Below are positions 52,695-60,878 of a stretch of 64,000 nt of DNA, one piece after another (the first letter of the stretch is position 1; each line of letters starts with the position of its first letter). The notes beneath the pieces are model-generated. The model did no database searches. It was not told the DNA's origin and saw only the letters and a program-made list of their open reading frames with translations. The DNA lies in NCBI RefSeq assembly GCF_023634845.1, contig NZ_JAMLJL010000008.1:124001-188000 (forward strand). The letters run 5' to 3'. The position numbers and the translations under genes were made by a program. This DNA is from Flavobacterium amniphilum (GTDB lineage: Bacteria > Bacteroidota > Bacteroidia > Flavobacteriales > Flavobacteriaceae).

Positions 52695-53747
52695 ATGATT
52701 GAAACCGATATACTTATCATTGGTGCCGGCCCAACAGGGCTTTTTACAGTATTTGAAGCCGGTCTTTTGAAATTAAAATGTCATATTATTGACGGTCTGC
52801 CACAACCTGGCGGGCAATTAACTGAATTATATCCGAAAAAGCCCATTTTTGATATTCCGGGTTTTCCTTCTGTTTTAGCAGGAGATCTTGTGGATAACCT
52901 GATGGAACAAATCAAACAGTTTCAGCCGGGATTCACTTTGAATGAGGTCGCAGAGAAAATTCAAAAACTGGATGACGGGACTTTTATTGTAACTACAAAT
53001 AAAGGTACTGAACATCATACAAAAGCTGTTGCTATTGCAGGTGGTTTGGGTAGTTTTGAGCCAAGAAAGCCAATTATTGAAGATATTGAATTCTACGAAG
53101 ACAAAGGGGTTGAGTATTTTGTAAAAGATCCGGAATTGTTTCGTGATAAGAAAATTGTAATTGCAGGTGGCGGTGATTCCGCTTTGGACTGGAGTATCTT
53201 TTTAGCTGATGTTGCTTCGGAAGTAACCTTGATTCACCGTAGAAACGAATTTCGTGGTGCTTTGGATTCAGTTGAAAAAGTGCAGGAATTAAAGCATGCC
53301 GGGAAAATACATTTGATTACACCTGCAGAAGTTGTCGGACTTAACGGTGCTGAGCATCTGGAATCTATCGATATTGATGAAAATGGTGCGCACCGTAACA
53401 TAAAAACGGATTATTTCATACCGCTTTTTGGTTTGACTCCTAAATTAGGTCCAATTGCACATTGGGGGCTTGAGATTGAGAAAAATGCGATTAAAGTAAA
53501 TAATGCTTTGGATTATCAGACTAATATCGAAGGTATTTATGCAATTGGAGATGTAAATACATATCCGGGGAAACTTAAATTAATTCTTTGCGGTTTCCAC
53601 GAAGCAACATTAATGTGTCAGAGTGTTTATAATAAATTGAACCCGGGCAAAAAGTATGTGTTGAAGTATACTACGGTTTCAGGAATTGATGGTTTTGACG
53701 GTTCACGAAAAGAAGCGGAAAAAGCAGTTGTAAAAGCAATCGATTAA
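52695..53747 (+). CDS. Ferredoxin--NADP+ reductase (thioredoxin-reductase-like type)
   Basis: 350 residues. FAD motif IGAGPTGLFTVFEAG and PGGQLTELYPKKPIFDIPGFP, NADPH motif AGGGDSALDWSIFLADVA, then a second FAD-binding GDVNTYPGKLKLILCGFHEATLM. The redox CxxC of thioredoxin reductases is missing, the defining difference of the YumC-type ferredoxin-NADP reductase. It transfers electrons between NADPH and ferredoxin, here possibly for Fe-S biogenesis given apbC and nifU upstream. Confidence 0.93.
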   Translation: MIETDILIIGAGPTGLFTVFEAGLLKLKCHIIDGLPQPGGQLTELYPKKPIFDIPGFPSVLAGDLVDNLMEQIKQFQPGFTLNEVAEKIQKLDDGTFIVTTNKGTEHHTKAVAIAGGLGSFEPRKPIIEDIEFYEDKGVEYFVKDPELFRDKKIVIAGGGDSALDWSIFLADVASEVTLIHRRNEFRGALDSVEKVQELKHAGKIHLITPAEVVGLNGAEHLESIDIDENGAHRNIKTDYFIPLFGLTPKLGPIAHWGLEIEKNAIKVNNALDYQTNIEGIYAIGDVNTYPGKLKLILCGFHEATLMCQSVYNKLNPGKKYVLKYTTVSGIDGFDGSRKEAEKAVVKAID

Positions 53748-53766
53748 TGATTTATATACAAACAAA

Positions 53767-53791
53767 AATCCCATAGTAACACTATGGGATT
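53767..53791. terminator. Bidirectional terminator
   Basis: A perfect 11-bp stem (AATCCCATAGT/ACTATGGGATT) with a three-base loop and flanking A and T runs between convergent genes. Confidence 0.92.
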
Positions 53792-53794
53792 TTT

Positions 53795-54667
53795 TTATGC
53801 TTTGTTTTTGCTGGCGAGATAAACACCGCTTAGAATAATCAATGATCCGAGAAACTGGAGCGGACTTAATCGTTCTCCGTCCAATAATCCCCATGCCATG
53901 GCTACCAATGGGATAAAGTAGGTAACTGATGATGCAAATAACGGTGATGTGATGTGGATTAATTGGAAATACAAAATATTAGCAACTCCTGTCCCCAACA
54001 TTCCTAACACTATAATAAAAAGTGTGGCATGCTTGACTTCCGGTTGCAAAGCAATTTGCGGATAACCACTAATAAATAGAATCACTATGGCTGGAATTAA
54101 TAAAAAGGTGAAATTTCCGGTTGTGATGCTTAACGGGCTAACATCTGAAAGGTATTTCCGGATCAGATTTACGTTTAAAGCATAACATAGGGTTGCAATG
54201 ACAACCAAAAAGGCATAAAAATAATTGGTTTCACCATTTCCTGAATTTCCGCCAATGACAAGCATCAAGCAACCGGTTAATCCTAATAAAACACCGAATA
54301 TCTGATTTCTCATGAAGGTTAATCCAAAAAGTAAAATCCCTAAAAGTAAAGTGTATAATGGTGTCAATGAATTTAAAATTCCGCTGACTGAACTTTTAAT
54401 GCCGGTTTGAGCGTATGCAAACAGAAAAACAGGAAATCCGGTCCCGAATAAGGCTGTTATGGCAATGTATTTCCATTTGAATAACGGAATTTTGAAAAGA
54501 CTTTTAAATCCGATTACCAATAAAAAGAGTGAAGCAAATATAATCCGTAAGGCTCCTAACTGGAACGGATTTAAACCAACTAACCCTCGTTTGATAAGTA
54601 TAAATGAGCTTCCCCAAATCAATGAAAGAAGTATCAGTAAGAACCATTTGTTGTTTTTAGAAAACAT
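53795..54667 (-). CDS. EamA/DMT family transporter
   Basis: 290 residues from ATG 54667; the longer frame would start 48 bases upstream in the intergenic region. Ten hydrophobic segments form two EamA repeats (FLLILLSLIWGSSFILIKRGL at the start, YALNVNLIRKYLSDVSPLS in the second half, SPLFASSVTYFIPLVAMAWG). It is a metabolite or amino-acid exporter of unknown substrate. Divergent from the HMA lipoprotein gene. Confidence 0.92.
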   Translation of the reverse strand: MFSKNNKWFLLILLSLIWGSSFILIKRGLVGLNPFQLGALRIIFASLFLLVIGFKSLFKIPLFKWKYIAITALFGTGFPVFLFAYAQTGIKSSVSGILNSLTPLYTLLLGILLFGLTFMRNQIFGVLLGLTGCLMLVIGGNSGNGETNYFYAFLVVIATLCYALNVNLIRKYLSDVSPLSITTGNFTFLLIPAIVILFISGYPQIALQPEVKHATLFIIVLGMLGTGVANILYFQLIHITSPLFASSVTYFIPLVAMAWGLLDGERLSPLQFLGSLIILSGVYLASKNKA

Positions 54668-54728
54668 AGTTTGTGATTTGATTTCCCAAAATTCTGTTAT
54701 TTTTATGACAATCAAATTACTTTTTCGA

Positions 54729-54736
54729 TAATTTTG
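54729..54736 (+). promoter_or_regulatory. -7 box TAATTTTG of the HMA lipoprotein gene
   Basis: This matches TAnnTTTG, 35 bp before the ATG. No TTG seen at -33. Confidence 0.45.
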
Positions 54737-54771
54737 CCTTATCGCATTATAAACAATTAAAATTCAATACT

Positions 54772-55308
54772 ATGAAAATTATGAAATTATCTACCCTTGC
54801 TTTAGTGTTTGCAGGTTTGACATTGGTTGGATGTAAAAAAGAAATTGCTGAAACTTCATCTGAGGAAGGAACCCAAAATGAAACAAGTAAAGTAGTAGCT
54901 AAGGCTGAAACTACATCTTTTAAAATTGACGGAATGACTTGTGCTATGGGTTGTGCTAAAACAATCGAAAATAAGTTGGCTGGATTAGACGGAGTGCAAA
55001 AAGCAACAGTTGATTTCGAAAAGAAAACGGCTACCGTAGAGTATGATGCTGCTGTGCAGACTCCTGAAAAATTAGTTGAAACTGTTGAAGCAGTAGCAGA
55101 CGGCAAAACGTATAAGGTTTCAGATGTTAAAAATTCGGCAGATAAGGCAATGAATTATCAAGAGCCAAAACAGGATAAAAAGAAAAAGGCTGCTAAAGCT
55201 AATGATGAGGCAAAAACTACTGCTGCTCCGGAAGGAGAAAAGAAGGTAGGATGTTGTGCGGGAAAAAAAGCCTGTTCAGAAAAAGAATCAAAGCCGGCTA
55301 CTTTATAA
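54772..55308 (+). CDS. Lipoprotein with heavy-metal-associated (HMA) domain and Cys-rich tail
   Basis: 178 residues. A lipoprotein signal ends at Cys21 (LTLVGC). Residues 48-118 are an HMA fold with KIDGMTCAMGCAKTIE (Cys57, Cys61), so the metal loop is C-x3-C instead of the standard C-x2-C. A Lys/Glu/Ala-rich linker leads to GCCAGKKAC (Cys161, Cys162, Cys168) near the end. It probably binds copper or a similar ion in the periplasm. ATG 54781 (MKLSTLAL) is an alternative start. Confidence 0.88.
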   Translation: MKIMKLSTLALVFAGLTLVGCKKEIAETSSEEGTQNETSKVVAKAETTSFKIDGMTCAMGCAKTIENKLAGLDGVQKATVDFEKKTATVEYDAAVQTPEKLVETVEAVADGKTYKVSDVKNSADKAMNYQEPKQDKKKKAAKANDEAKTTAAPEGEKKVGCCAGKKACSEKESKPATL

Positions 55309-55323
55309 TATAGGTTTGAAAAT

Positions 55324-55356
55324 AAAAAAAGCTTCAGCATTGCTGAAGCTTTTTTT
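55324..55356. terminator. Bidirectional terminator
   Basis: A perfect 10-bp stem (AGCTTCAGCA/TGCTGAAGCT, 55330-55350) with a one-base centre, flanked by A and T runs. Confidence 0.9.
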
Positions 55357-55921
55357 ATTTCTTCCATTTTAAGGACTCCATTAAAATCCTAAGATCATTT
55401 TTGATATAATGTGCAGCAGGTAAAACCGAATCGAAATTTGGCTTTGCATAAAAATAGACTGACCCTACTAAAAAGTGTTTTGTGCTGTCAGTTAGATAAA
55501 ACTGTGATTGGGAAGCGGCATTTCCGCCTATCTCATAAAACATTCCGTATGCTTTTCTCTCTTTATTTACATAAGGTTGTTCTACAATGCCGTCTGCTTT
55601 GATTACGTGTTCATAGGTCAGCTTTTGGGCATCGCGCAATAATTTGTCAATGTTGTTTTGTACCGGTTTGTATGTAAGGTATACTGTCGCCTTTAGATTT
55701 GGGTAATTGATGTGAAAATTGCAATTCCCCTGATCTTCAACTTTCCCAAGAGTGTTGTATTCGAAAGTATAGTCGCATGTTTTGTCAAATGGAGCATAAA
55801 CCGGTTTTGGGTAGTCTAGGCTTAAATAGGCTTTTGGTTTAGGTAAAACATCATCTTTGCAACTGATGGCGCAGGTTAAAATACCTGTGAAAAATAATAG
55901 GCTTAAGTATTTTGTTGACAT
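55355..55921 (-). CDS. gldD: Gliding motility lipoprotein GldD
   Basis: 188 residues from ATG 55921. A lipoprotein signal ends at Cys21 (TCAISC). The rest matches GldD: PKAYLSLDYPKPVYAPFDKTCDYTFEYN, then NCNFHINYPNLKATVYLTYKPV, and FYEIGGNAASQSQFYLTDSTKHFLVGSVYFYAKPN. GldD is needed for gliding and chitin use in Flavobacterium johnsoniae. The longer frame overlaps ssb and is rejected. ssb ends only 10 bp upstream, so the usual gldE between them is missing. Confidence 0.93.
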   Translation of the reverse strand: MSTKYLSLLFFTGILTCAISCKDDVLPKPKAYLSLDYPKPVYAPFDKTCDYTFEYNTLGKVEDQGNCNFHINYPNLKATVYLTYKPVQNNIDKLLRDAQKLTYEHVIKADGIVEQPYVNKERKAYGMFYEIGGNAASQSQFYLTDSTKHFLVGSVYFYAKPNFDSVLPAAHYIKNDLRILMESLKWKK

Positions 55922-55931
55922 TAATTTTGAA

Positions 55932-56354
55932 TTAAAAAGGTAAATCGTTTTCGATTGGGTTGTCAAAATTAGTGCTTTTTGGTGTTTCCGGGGTATTTTT
56001 TACAACTTCGGAGTCTTTTTTGGTGGTTAAAAAGGTAAATTCGGTTACCTGAATTTCGGTTGTGTACTTTGTTGAACCGTCTTCGGCTTGCCATTGACGT
56101 GATTTAATGCGTCCTTCCACATAGATCTTATCGCCTTTTGAAAGGTATTTTTCGCAAATTTCCGCTGCTTTATTCCGTACGACTACATTATGCCATTCGG
56201 TAGAGGTTATTTTTTCACCTGTTGTTTTGTTGATGTATATATCATTAGTGGCTAAAGGAAATCTTCCAATGCAGTTTCCTCCGTCAAAATAATGCATTTT
56301 TACTTCATCACCTAAATGACCTATAAGTATTACCTTGTTTAATGTCCCGTTCAT
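55932..56354 (-). CDS. ssb: Single-stranded DNA-binding protein
   Basis: 140 residues. The N-terminal OB fold begins NKVILIGHLGDEVKMHYFDGG and contains TEWHNVVVRNKAAEICEKYLSKGDKIYVEGRIKSRQW. The C-terminal tip PIENDLPF is the acidic partner-binding peptide. It lies 38 bp after mutY and 10 bp before gldD. Shorter than the E. coli protein but normal for Bacteroidota. It may be a second SSB, as the genome's main ssb may lie elsewhere. Confidence 0.93.
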   Translation of the reverse strand: MNGTLNKVILIGHLGDEVKMHYFDGGNCIGRFPLATNDIYINKTTGEKITSTEWHNVVVRNKAAEICEKYLSKGDKIYVEGRIKSRQWQAEDGSTKYTTEIQVTEFTFLTTKKDSEVVKNTPETPKSTNFDNPIENDLPF

Positions 56355-56392
56355 GGCTTATAATTTAGTTAATATCAAATATACGTAAAAAA

Positions 56393-57424
56393 TCAATACT
56401 TATTGTTTTCAATGAAATTATGCAAAACTATAGGGAAGGGTAAAAGCATCAAGTCGTCATGGCTTAGTCCTTTGTCCAACTGGTGGTTTAGGTTGATTTT
56501 CCAAAAGCGTATGTGTAAATTTTGATGTGATAATTTATGCAGGATGCTTTCAGAATCCAAAAGTGTTACCAAGCTGGTTTCAGGGTATAATTTGTGGATT
56601 CGGAATTTTATTTCGGTTTCTGTTTCCGGATTGTCCGTTTCGATTAAAGGAAATTCGTATAAATTTTGCCATATGCCTTTTCCGGTTCTTTTATTGGCAA
56701 TGCTTTTCTGGTTATTGTCTGTAATAAACAGATAATTCAGGAATCTGTCTCTTGTTTTGGTCTTCTTTACTTTGACCGGTAGATCGCCGACTTTTTTTTG
56801 TGAGAGAGCATAACAGGAATTATTCAAAGGACAAATGTTGCAATCCGGGTTTTTTGGGGTGCACTGCAATGCGCCGAATTCCATAATGGCCTGATTGAAT
56901 AAAGCAGGATTTGCAGCGTCGATTAACTCTTCTGCAAGTTGAGTGAATTCTCTTTTTGCTTTTGGTGATGCTATGTCGGTTGTGATTCCTAAATAACGGG
57001 CTAATACCCTAAAAACATTTCCGTCCACAACCGGAGTTTTTTCATTGAATGAAAAAGAAGCAATTGCGGCTGCTGTATATTCACCGATCCCCTTAAGTTT
57101 TAGTAAATCGTTGTAGTTGTCTGGGAAATTTCCTTCAAGGTTGAATGCGATATGTTTTGCTGTTGCATGAAGGTTTCTCGCTCTTGAATAATAACCAAGT
57201 CCCTGCCATAATTTTAAAACCTTTTCTTCTTCCGCTTTTGCTAAATCAGAAACAGTTGGAAATGTTTCGGTAAAAGCTAAAAAATAAGGTAATCCCTGTG
57301 CTACCCGCGTTTGTTGGAGCATGATTTCGGATAGCCAAATGTGATACGGATTGGTTGTATTGCGCCATGGTAAATCGCGTTTGTTTTCTAAATACCACGT
57401 TATTAATGTCTTACTGAAATTCAT
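56393..57424 (-). CDS. mutY: A/G-specific adenine DNA glycosylase
   Basis: 343 residues. It removes adenine opposite 8-oxoguanine. HhH-GPD core: WLSEIMLQQTRVAQGLPYF, GLGYYSRARNLHATAKHI, and LKGIGEYTAAAIASFSFNEKTPVVDGNVFRV with the catalytic aspartate near 134. The [4Fe-4S] loop is CTPKNPDCNICPLNNSC (about 187-205). A NUDIX-like C-terminal domain follows. It leads the mutY-ssb-gldD unit. Confidence 0.96.
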   Translation of the reverse strand: MNFSKTLITWYLENKRDLPWRNTTNPYHIWLSEIMLQQTRVAQGLPYFLAFTETFPTVSDLAKAEEEKVLKLWQGLGYYSRARNLHATAKHIAFNLEGNFPDNYNDLLKLKGIGEYTAAAIASFSFNEKTPVVDGNVFRVLARYLGITTDIASPKAKREFTQLAEELIDAANPALFNQAIMEFGALQCTPKNPDCNICPLNNSCYALSQKKVGDLPVKVKKTKTRDRFLNYLFITDNNQKSIANKRTGKGIWQNLYEFPLIETDNPETETEIKFRIHKLYPETSLVTLLDSESILHKLSHQNLHIRFWKINLNHQLDKGLSHDDLMLLPFPIVLHNFIENNKY

Positions 57425-57483
57425 TGTTAAGGTTTGGTTGGCAAAAATAAATCTTTATGTTATTAAATTTTAATCGTTTATAG

Positions 57484-57515
57484 TTGAATTATTCTGTTTT
57501 TAATTTATATATTTG
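57484..57515 (+). promoter_or_regulatory. HU gene promoter TTG-N21-TATATTTG
   Basis: TTG at 57484-57486 and TATATTTG at 57508-57515 match the consensus, 42 bp before the ATG. Confidence 0.7.
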
Positions 57516-57557
57516 CACTCTCAAAAAAAATTAGATAAACTTAATTTATATAATAAA

Positions 57558-57848
57558 ATGACAAAAGCAGATATCGTAGCTAAAATTGCTGACAAATTAG
57601 GCTTAGAAAAAGGAGATGTTCAAGCTACAGTTGAATCTTTTATGGATGAAGTGAAAAATTCATTGGAAACAGGAGATAATGTGTATTTAAGAGGTTTTGG
57701 AAGTTTTATCGTTAAAACAAGAGCTGAGAAGACTGGAAGAAACATTTCAAAAAACACTACAATCAAAATTCCAGCTCACAACATCCCTGCATTCAAACCT
57801 GCTAAAGTGTTCGTAGAAGGTGTAAAAACAAATAACGAAGCAAAATAA
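57558..57848 (+). CDS. HU family DNA-binding protein
   Basis: 96 residues from ATG 57558 (MTKADIVAKIADKLGLEKGD); the upstream frame starts inside the promoter. It has the HU/IHF fold, VNLRGFGSF-type arm base (VYLRGFGSFIVKTRAEKTGRN) and the DNA-intercalating IPAHNIPAFKPAK segment. It bends and compacts DNA. A 30-residue ribosomal-type gene follows after 27 bp. Confidence 0.95.
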   Translation: MTKADIVAKIADKLGLEKGDVQATVESFMDEVKNSLETGDNVYLRGFGSFIVKTRAEKTGRNISKNTTIKIPAHNIPAFKPAKVFVEGVKTNNEAK

Positions 57849-57875
57849 TTTACTAATCAATAAAACTACAAAGTT

Positions 57876-57968
57876 ATGCCAAGTGGTAAAAAAAGAAAAA
57901 GACATAAGGTAGCTACTCACAAACGTAAAAAAAGAGCGAGAGCTAATCGTCATAAAAAGAAAAAGTAG
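57876..57968 (+). CDS. 30-residue basic ribosomal-type protein (AURKAIP1/COX24-like)
   Basis: This very short gene (MPSGKKRKRHKVATHKRKKRAR and a Lys-rich end) encodes a peptide of 30 residues, of which 20 are Lys, Arg or His. It resembles the AURKAIP1/COX24 (mS38) domain family that is present in Bacteroidota ribosomes as a tiny small-subunit protein. It lies 27 bp after HU and its stop codon is inside its terminator stem. The family call is from memory of the sequence; its ribosomal role is inference. Confidence 0.85.
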   Translation: MPSGKKRKRHKVATHKRKKRARANRHKKKK

Positions 57969-57986
57969 TTCTCTAACTACTTTTTT
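57961..57986 (+). terminator. Intrinsic terminator of HU/30-residue gene
   Basis: Arms AAAAGTAGTT/AACTACTTTT with a four-base loop and T run. The stop codon TAG (57966-57968) lies inside the left arm. Confidence 0.85.
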
Positions 57987-58132
57987 CTTTTTAAACGTTC
58001 ATTGAAATCGGGGATTTCAAAAATTAAAACAATTTTAAGTCTTGAAATCTGCCAACGGGTAAATTACCTGTAAAAAATGTTTAATCCATCCTTGCAATTC
58101 AGTTATGGGTTAAGAATTATGTGTGCAAACTC

Positions 58133-58150
58133 TAATTGTTAACGGTTAAC
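58133..58150. promoter_or_regulatory. Doubled GTTAAC palindrome upstream of rng
   Basis: GTTAACGGTTAAC, two self-complementary hexamers one base apart, lies about 25 bp before the rng ATG. It could be an operator; no regulator is indicated. The rest of 57987-58175 shows no gene. Confidence 0.3.
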
Positions 58151-58175
58151 TAAGAGTCGGGATAAAAATTTACAC

Positions 58176-59720
58176 ATGAATAAAGAATTAATTATTCGAA
58201 CAAGTTCTGAAGCTGTAGATTTTGCCTTATTAAAAGATGGAAAACTAGTTGAATTACATAAAGAAGAAGAGACAAGTAACTTTCAGGTGGGTGATATTTT
58301 TATCGCTAAAATCAGAAAGCCGGTTGCAGGATTGAATGCTGCTTTTGTAAATGTGGGTTTTGAAAAAGACGCATTTTTGCATTACCATGATTTAGGTCCT
58401 AATCTTTCTTCTCAATTGAAATTCATCAAACTTGTAAGCGCAGGTAAAATAAAGGATTTCGCCCTTAAAAATTTCCCTTTTGAACCGGAAATAGATAAAG
58501 ATGGTGCTATAGCAGATGTGCTGAGCGCTAATCAGTCTATTTTAGTTCAGGTGGTCAAAGAGCCAATATCAACCAAAGGTCCAAGAATCAGTTCTGAGCT
58601 GTCACTGGCTGGTAGGTATATTGTTTTGGTTCCTTTTTCGGACAGGGTTTCGATTTCGCAGAAAATCGAATCCAGAGAAGAAAAAGACCGTCTAAAAAGA
58701 TTGGTACAATCAATCAAACCAAAGGGATTCGGTGTTATTGTGAGAACAGTAGCCGAAGGCAAAAAAGTTGCAGAAATTGACAAAGACTTGCAAAACTTGC
58801 TGGACAAATGGACTGCAATGTGCAAGCGCATCCCAACAGCTCATCATCCTTCAAAAGTACTGGGTGAATTGAATAGGGCATCATCGATTTTACGAGATGT
58901 ATTCAATGATACTTTCAGTGGGATTATAACAGATGATAAAGAACTGTTGAATGAAACAAAGGAGTATTTGCAGCAAATAGCTCCTGGTAAAGAATCAATC
59001 GTCAAGCTCTACCAGTCGAAAGACGTGCCGCTTTTTGAGAAATACAGTATAGAACGCCAGATTAAAACTTCGTTCGGGAAAACAGTTTCGATGAGTAAAG
59101 GTGCTTATCTTATCATTGAACATACCGAAGCTATGCATGTCATAGATGTTAACAGTGGAAACCGTTCTAATAAAGCTGCAAATCAGGAAGAAACAGCCCT
59201 TGAAGTGAATATGATCGCTGCTGCAGAAGTAGCACGTCAGTTAAGACTTCGTGATATGGGTGGTATTATTGTGGTGGATTTTATCGATATGCAAAATCCG
59301 GATAACCGCAAAATATTGTACGATTTTCTGAAAGAGGAAATGAGTGACGATAAAGCAAAACACAAAATATTACCTCCAAGTAAGTTTGGTCTAGTCCAGA
59401 TTACACGCCAAAGAGTCAGACCGGAAGTTAATATTAAGACCAAAGAGGAAGATCCAAACAACGAAAACGCCGAAGTAGATGCGCCAATAGTTGTGATAGA
59501 TAAGATTTCAACCGATTTGGAAAGACTCGTTAAACAGCAAAAAAAGATACGGTTAAACGTGCATCCTTTTATTGCTGCATACCTTACAAAAGGTTTTCCA
59601 TCAATACGTTCAAAATGGTTTTTTGAACATAAAAAATGGGTGAAAATTATACCTCGTGACGCTTACACGTACTTAGAATATAAGTTTTTAGATGAAAACG
59701 GAAATTCTATAGAAGATTAA
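58176..59720 (+). CDS. rng: Ribonuclease E/G family protein
   Basis: 514 residues, the RNase G size. The N-terminal S1-like region reads GDIFIAKIRKPVAGLNAAFVNVGFEKDAFLHYHDLGP; RNase H and DNase I-like subdomains follow. Catalytic metal residues fit HVIDVNSGN (about 322-330) and GGIIVVDFIDM (about 360-370). PSKFGLVQITRQRVRP is the family signature. It cleaves AU-rich single-stranded RNA with a 5' monophosphate preference and takes part in mRNA and rRNA processing. Confidence 0.95.
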   Translation: MNKELIIRTSSEAVDFALLKDGKLVELHKEEETSNFQVGDIFIAKIRKPVAGLNAAFVNVGFEKDAFLHYHDLGPNLSSQLKFIKLVSAGKIKDFALKNFPFEPEIDKDGAIADVLSANQSILVQVVKEPISTKGPRISSELSLAGRYIVLVPFSDRVSISQKIESREEKDRLKRLVQSIKPKGFGVIVRTVAEGKKVAEIDKDLQNLLDKWTAMCKRIPTAHHPSKVLGELNRASSILRDVFNDTFSGIITDDKELLNETKEYLQQIAPGKESIVKLYQSKDVPLFEKYSIERQIKTSFGKTVSMSKGAYLIIEHTEAMHVIDVNSGNRSNKAANQEETALEVNMIAAAEVARQLRLRDMGGIIVVDFIDMQNPDNRKILYDFLKEEMSDDKAKHKILPPSKFGLVQITRQRVRPEVNIKTKEEDPNNENAEVDAPIVVIDKISTDLERLVKQQKKIRLNVHPFIAAYLTKGFPSIRSKWFFEHKKWVKIIPRDAYTYLEYKFLDENGNSIED

Positions 59721-59728
59721 ATTACTAC

Positions 59729-59764
59729 AAAAACCGCCTTGAGAAATCCTGGCGGTTTTTTTAT
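59729..59764 (+). terminator. Intrinsic terminator of rng
   Basis: Arms AAACCGCC/GGCGGTTT with a 12-nt loop and T run. Confidence 0.85.
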
Positions 59765-59832
59765 TTATTGTTTAGAATCAATAAAAATAACGTAATTAAA
59801 GTACGTTTTTTAAACGAAAACCAAATTTATAA

Positions 59833-59863
59833 TTGTTATTTAACTTGCACCCAGTTATCTTTG
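59833..59863 (+). promoter_or_regulatory. nuo operon promoter TTG-N20-TATCTTTG
   Basis: TTG at 59833-59835 and TATCTTTG at 59856-59863 match the Bacteroidota consensus exactly, 27 bp before nuoA. Confidence 0.75.
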
Positions 59864-59890
59864 TTGTTCTGATAAAACTATTCAAATAAT

Positions 59891-60256
59891 ATGCAAACAA
59901 ATCAGTTGGATTTTCTGCCCATTTTGATGCAGGTAGGATTAGCTGTAGGTTTCGTTGGGGCGACAATCTTCATTTCGGGATTATTAGGGCCAAAGCGTCA
60001 TTCGGCTAATAAAGATAAGAATTTTGAGTGTGGAATTGAATCGGTTGGAAATGCACGTGTTCCTTTTTCGGTAAAATATTTCCTGGTAGCGATTCTTTTT
60101 GTATTGTTTGATGTGGAGGTTATCTTTATGTATCCTTGGGCGGTAAATTTCCGTGATATGGGAATTGATGGCTTGGCAAAAATGGGAATCTTTATGGCTT
60201 TGTTGGTTGTAGGTTTCTATTATGTGATCAAGAAAAAAGGATTGGAGTGGGAATAA
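59891..60256 (+). CDS. nuoA: NADH-quinone oxidoreductase subunit A
   Basis: 121 residues with three transmembrane segments (about 9-32, 62-83 and 92-112). The conserved cytoplasmic loop carries FECGIESVGNARVPFSVKYFLVAILFVLFDVEVIFMYPWAV, with the redox-sensitive Cys and acidic FDVE motif. It sits at the junction of the two arms of complex I. First gene of the nuo operon. Confidence 0.97.
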   Translation: MQTNQLDFLPILMQVGLAVGFVGATIFISGLLGPKRHSANKDKNFECGIESVGNARVPFSVKYFLVAILFVLFDVEVIFMYPWAVNFRDMGIDGLAKMGIFMALLVVGFYYVIKKKGLEWE

Positions 60257-60324
60257 GAATTTGAAATTGAAATTTGCGGTCAAAGAGTTGAAATCTGAGA
60301 TCCAATGCCCAAAATCTAAATAAT

Positions 60325-60876
60325 ATGAATGATTCTTCTAAATATAAAATGGCCGATGCTCCGGAAGGTTATGCCGGAGAAGGCTTTTTTGCTACAAAAC
60401 TAAGTGATGTAGTTGGATTGGCTCGCGCTAATTCACTTTGGCCATTACCATTCGCAACGTCTTGTTGTGGTATCGAGTTTATGGCAACCATGGCATCACA
60501 CTATGATGTGGCACGATTCGGTTCTGAGCGTATGAGTTTTTCTCCACGTCAGGCCGATATGCTTTTAGTAATGGGTACCATTGCAAAAAAAATGGCGCCT
60601 ATCTTACGTCAGGTATATGAGCAGATGTCAGAACCTAAATGGGTAATTGCAGTAGGAGCCTGTGCTTCTTCCGGGGGTGTTTTTGATACCTATTCGGTAC
60701 TTCAGGGTATCGATAAAGTGATTCCGGTTGATGTATACGTTCCGGGTTGTCCTCCAAGACCAGAGCAAATCTTAGACGGAATCATGCGTTTGCAGGAAAT
60801 TGTGAAAAACGAATCGGTACGCCGTCGTAGTTCAGACGAGTACAAAGATTTATTAGGTTCTTATAACATCAAGTAA
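60325..60876 (+). CDS. nuoB: NADH-quinone oxidoreductase subunit B
   Basis: 183 residues. NuoB binds cluster N2, the last in the chain: the cysteines are in ATSCCGIEFM, VGACASSGGVFDTYS and PGCPPRPEQILDG. It forms the quinone site with NuoD. The gene is separated from nuoA by 68 bp of A-rich, non-coding sequence. Confidence 0.97.
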   Translation: MNDSSKYKMADAPEGYAGEGFFATKLSDVVGLARANSLWPLPFATSCCGIEFMATMASHYDVARFGSERMSFSPRQADMLLVMGTIAKKMAPILRQVYEQMSEPKWVIAVGACASSGGVFDTYSVLQGIDKVIPVDVYVPGCPPRPEQILDGIMRLQEIVKNESVRRRSSDEYKDLLGSYNIK

Positions 60877-60878
60877 GT

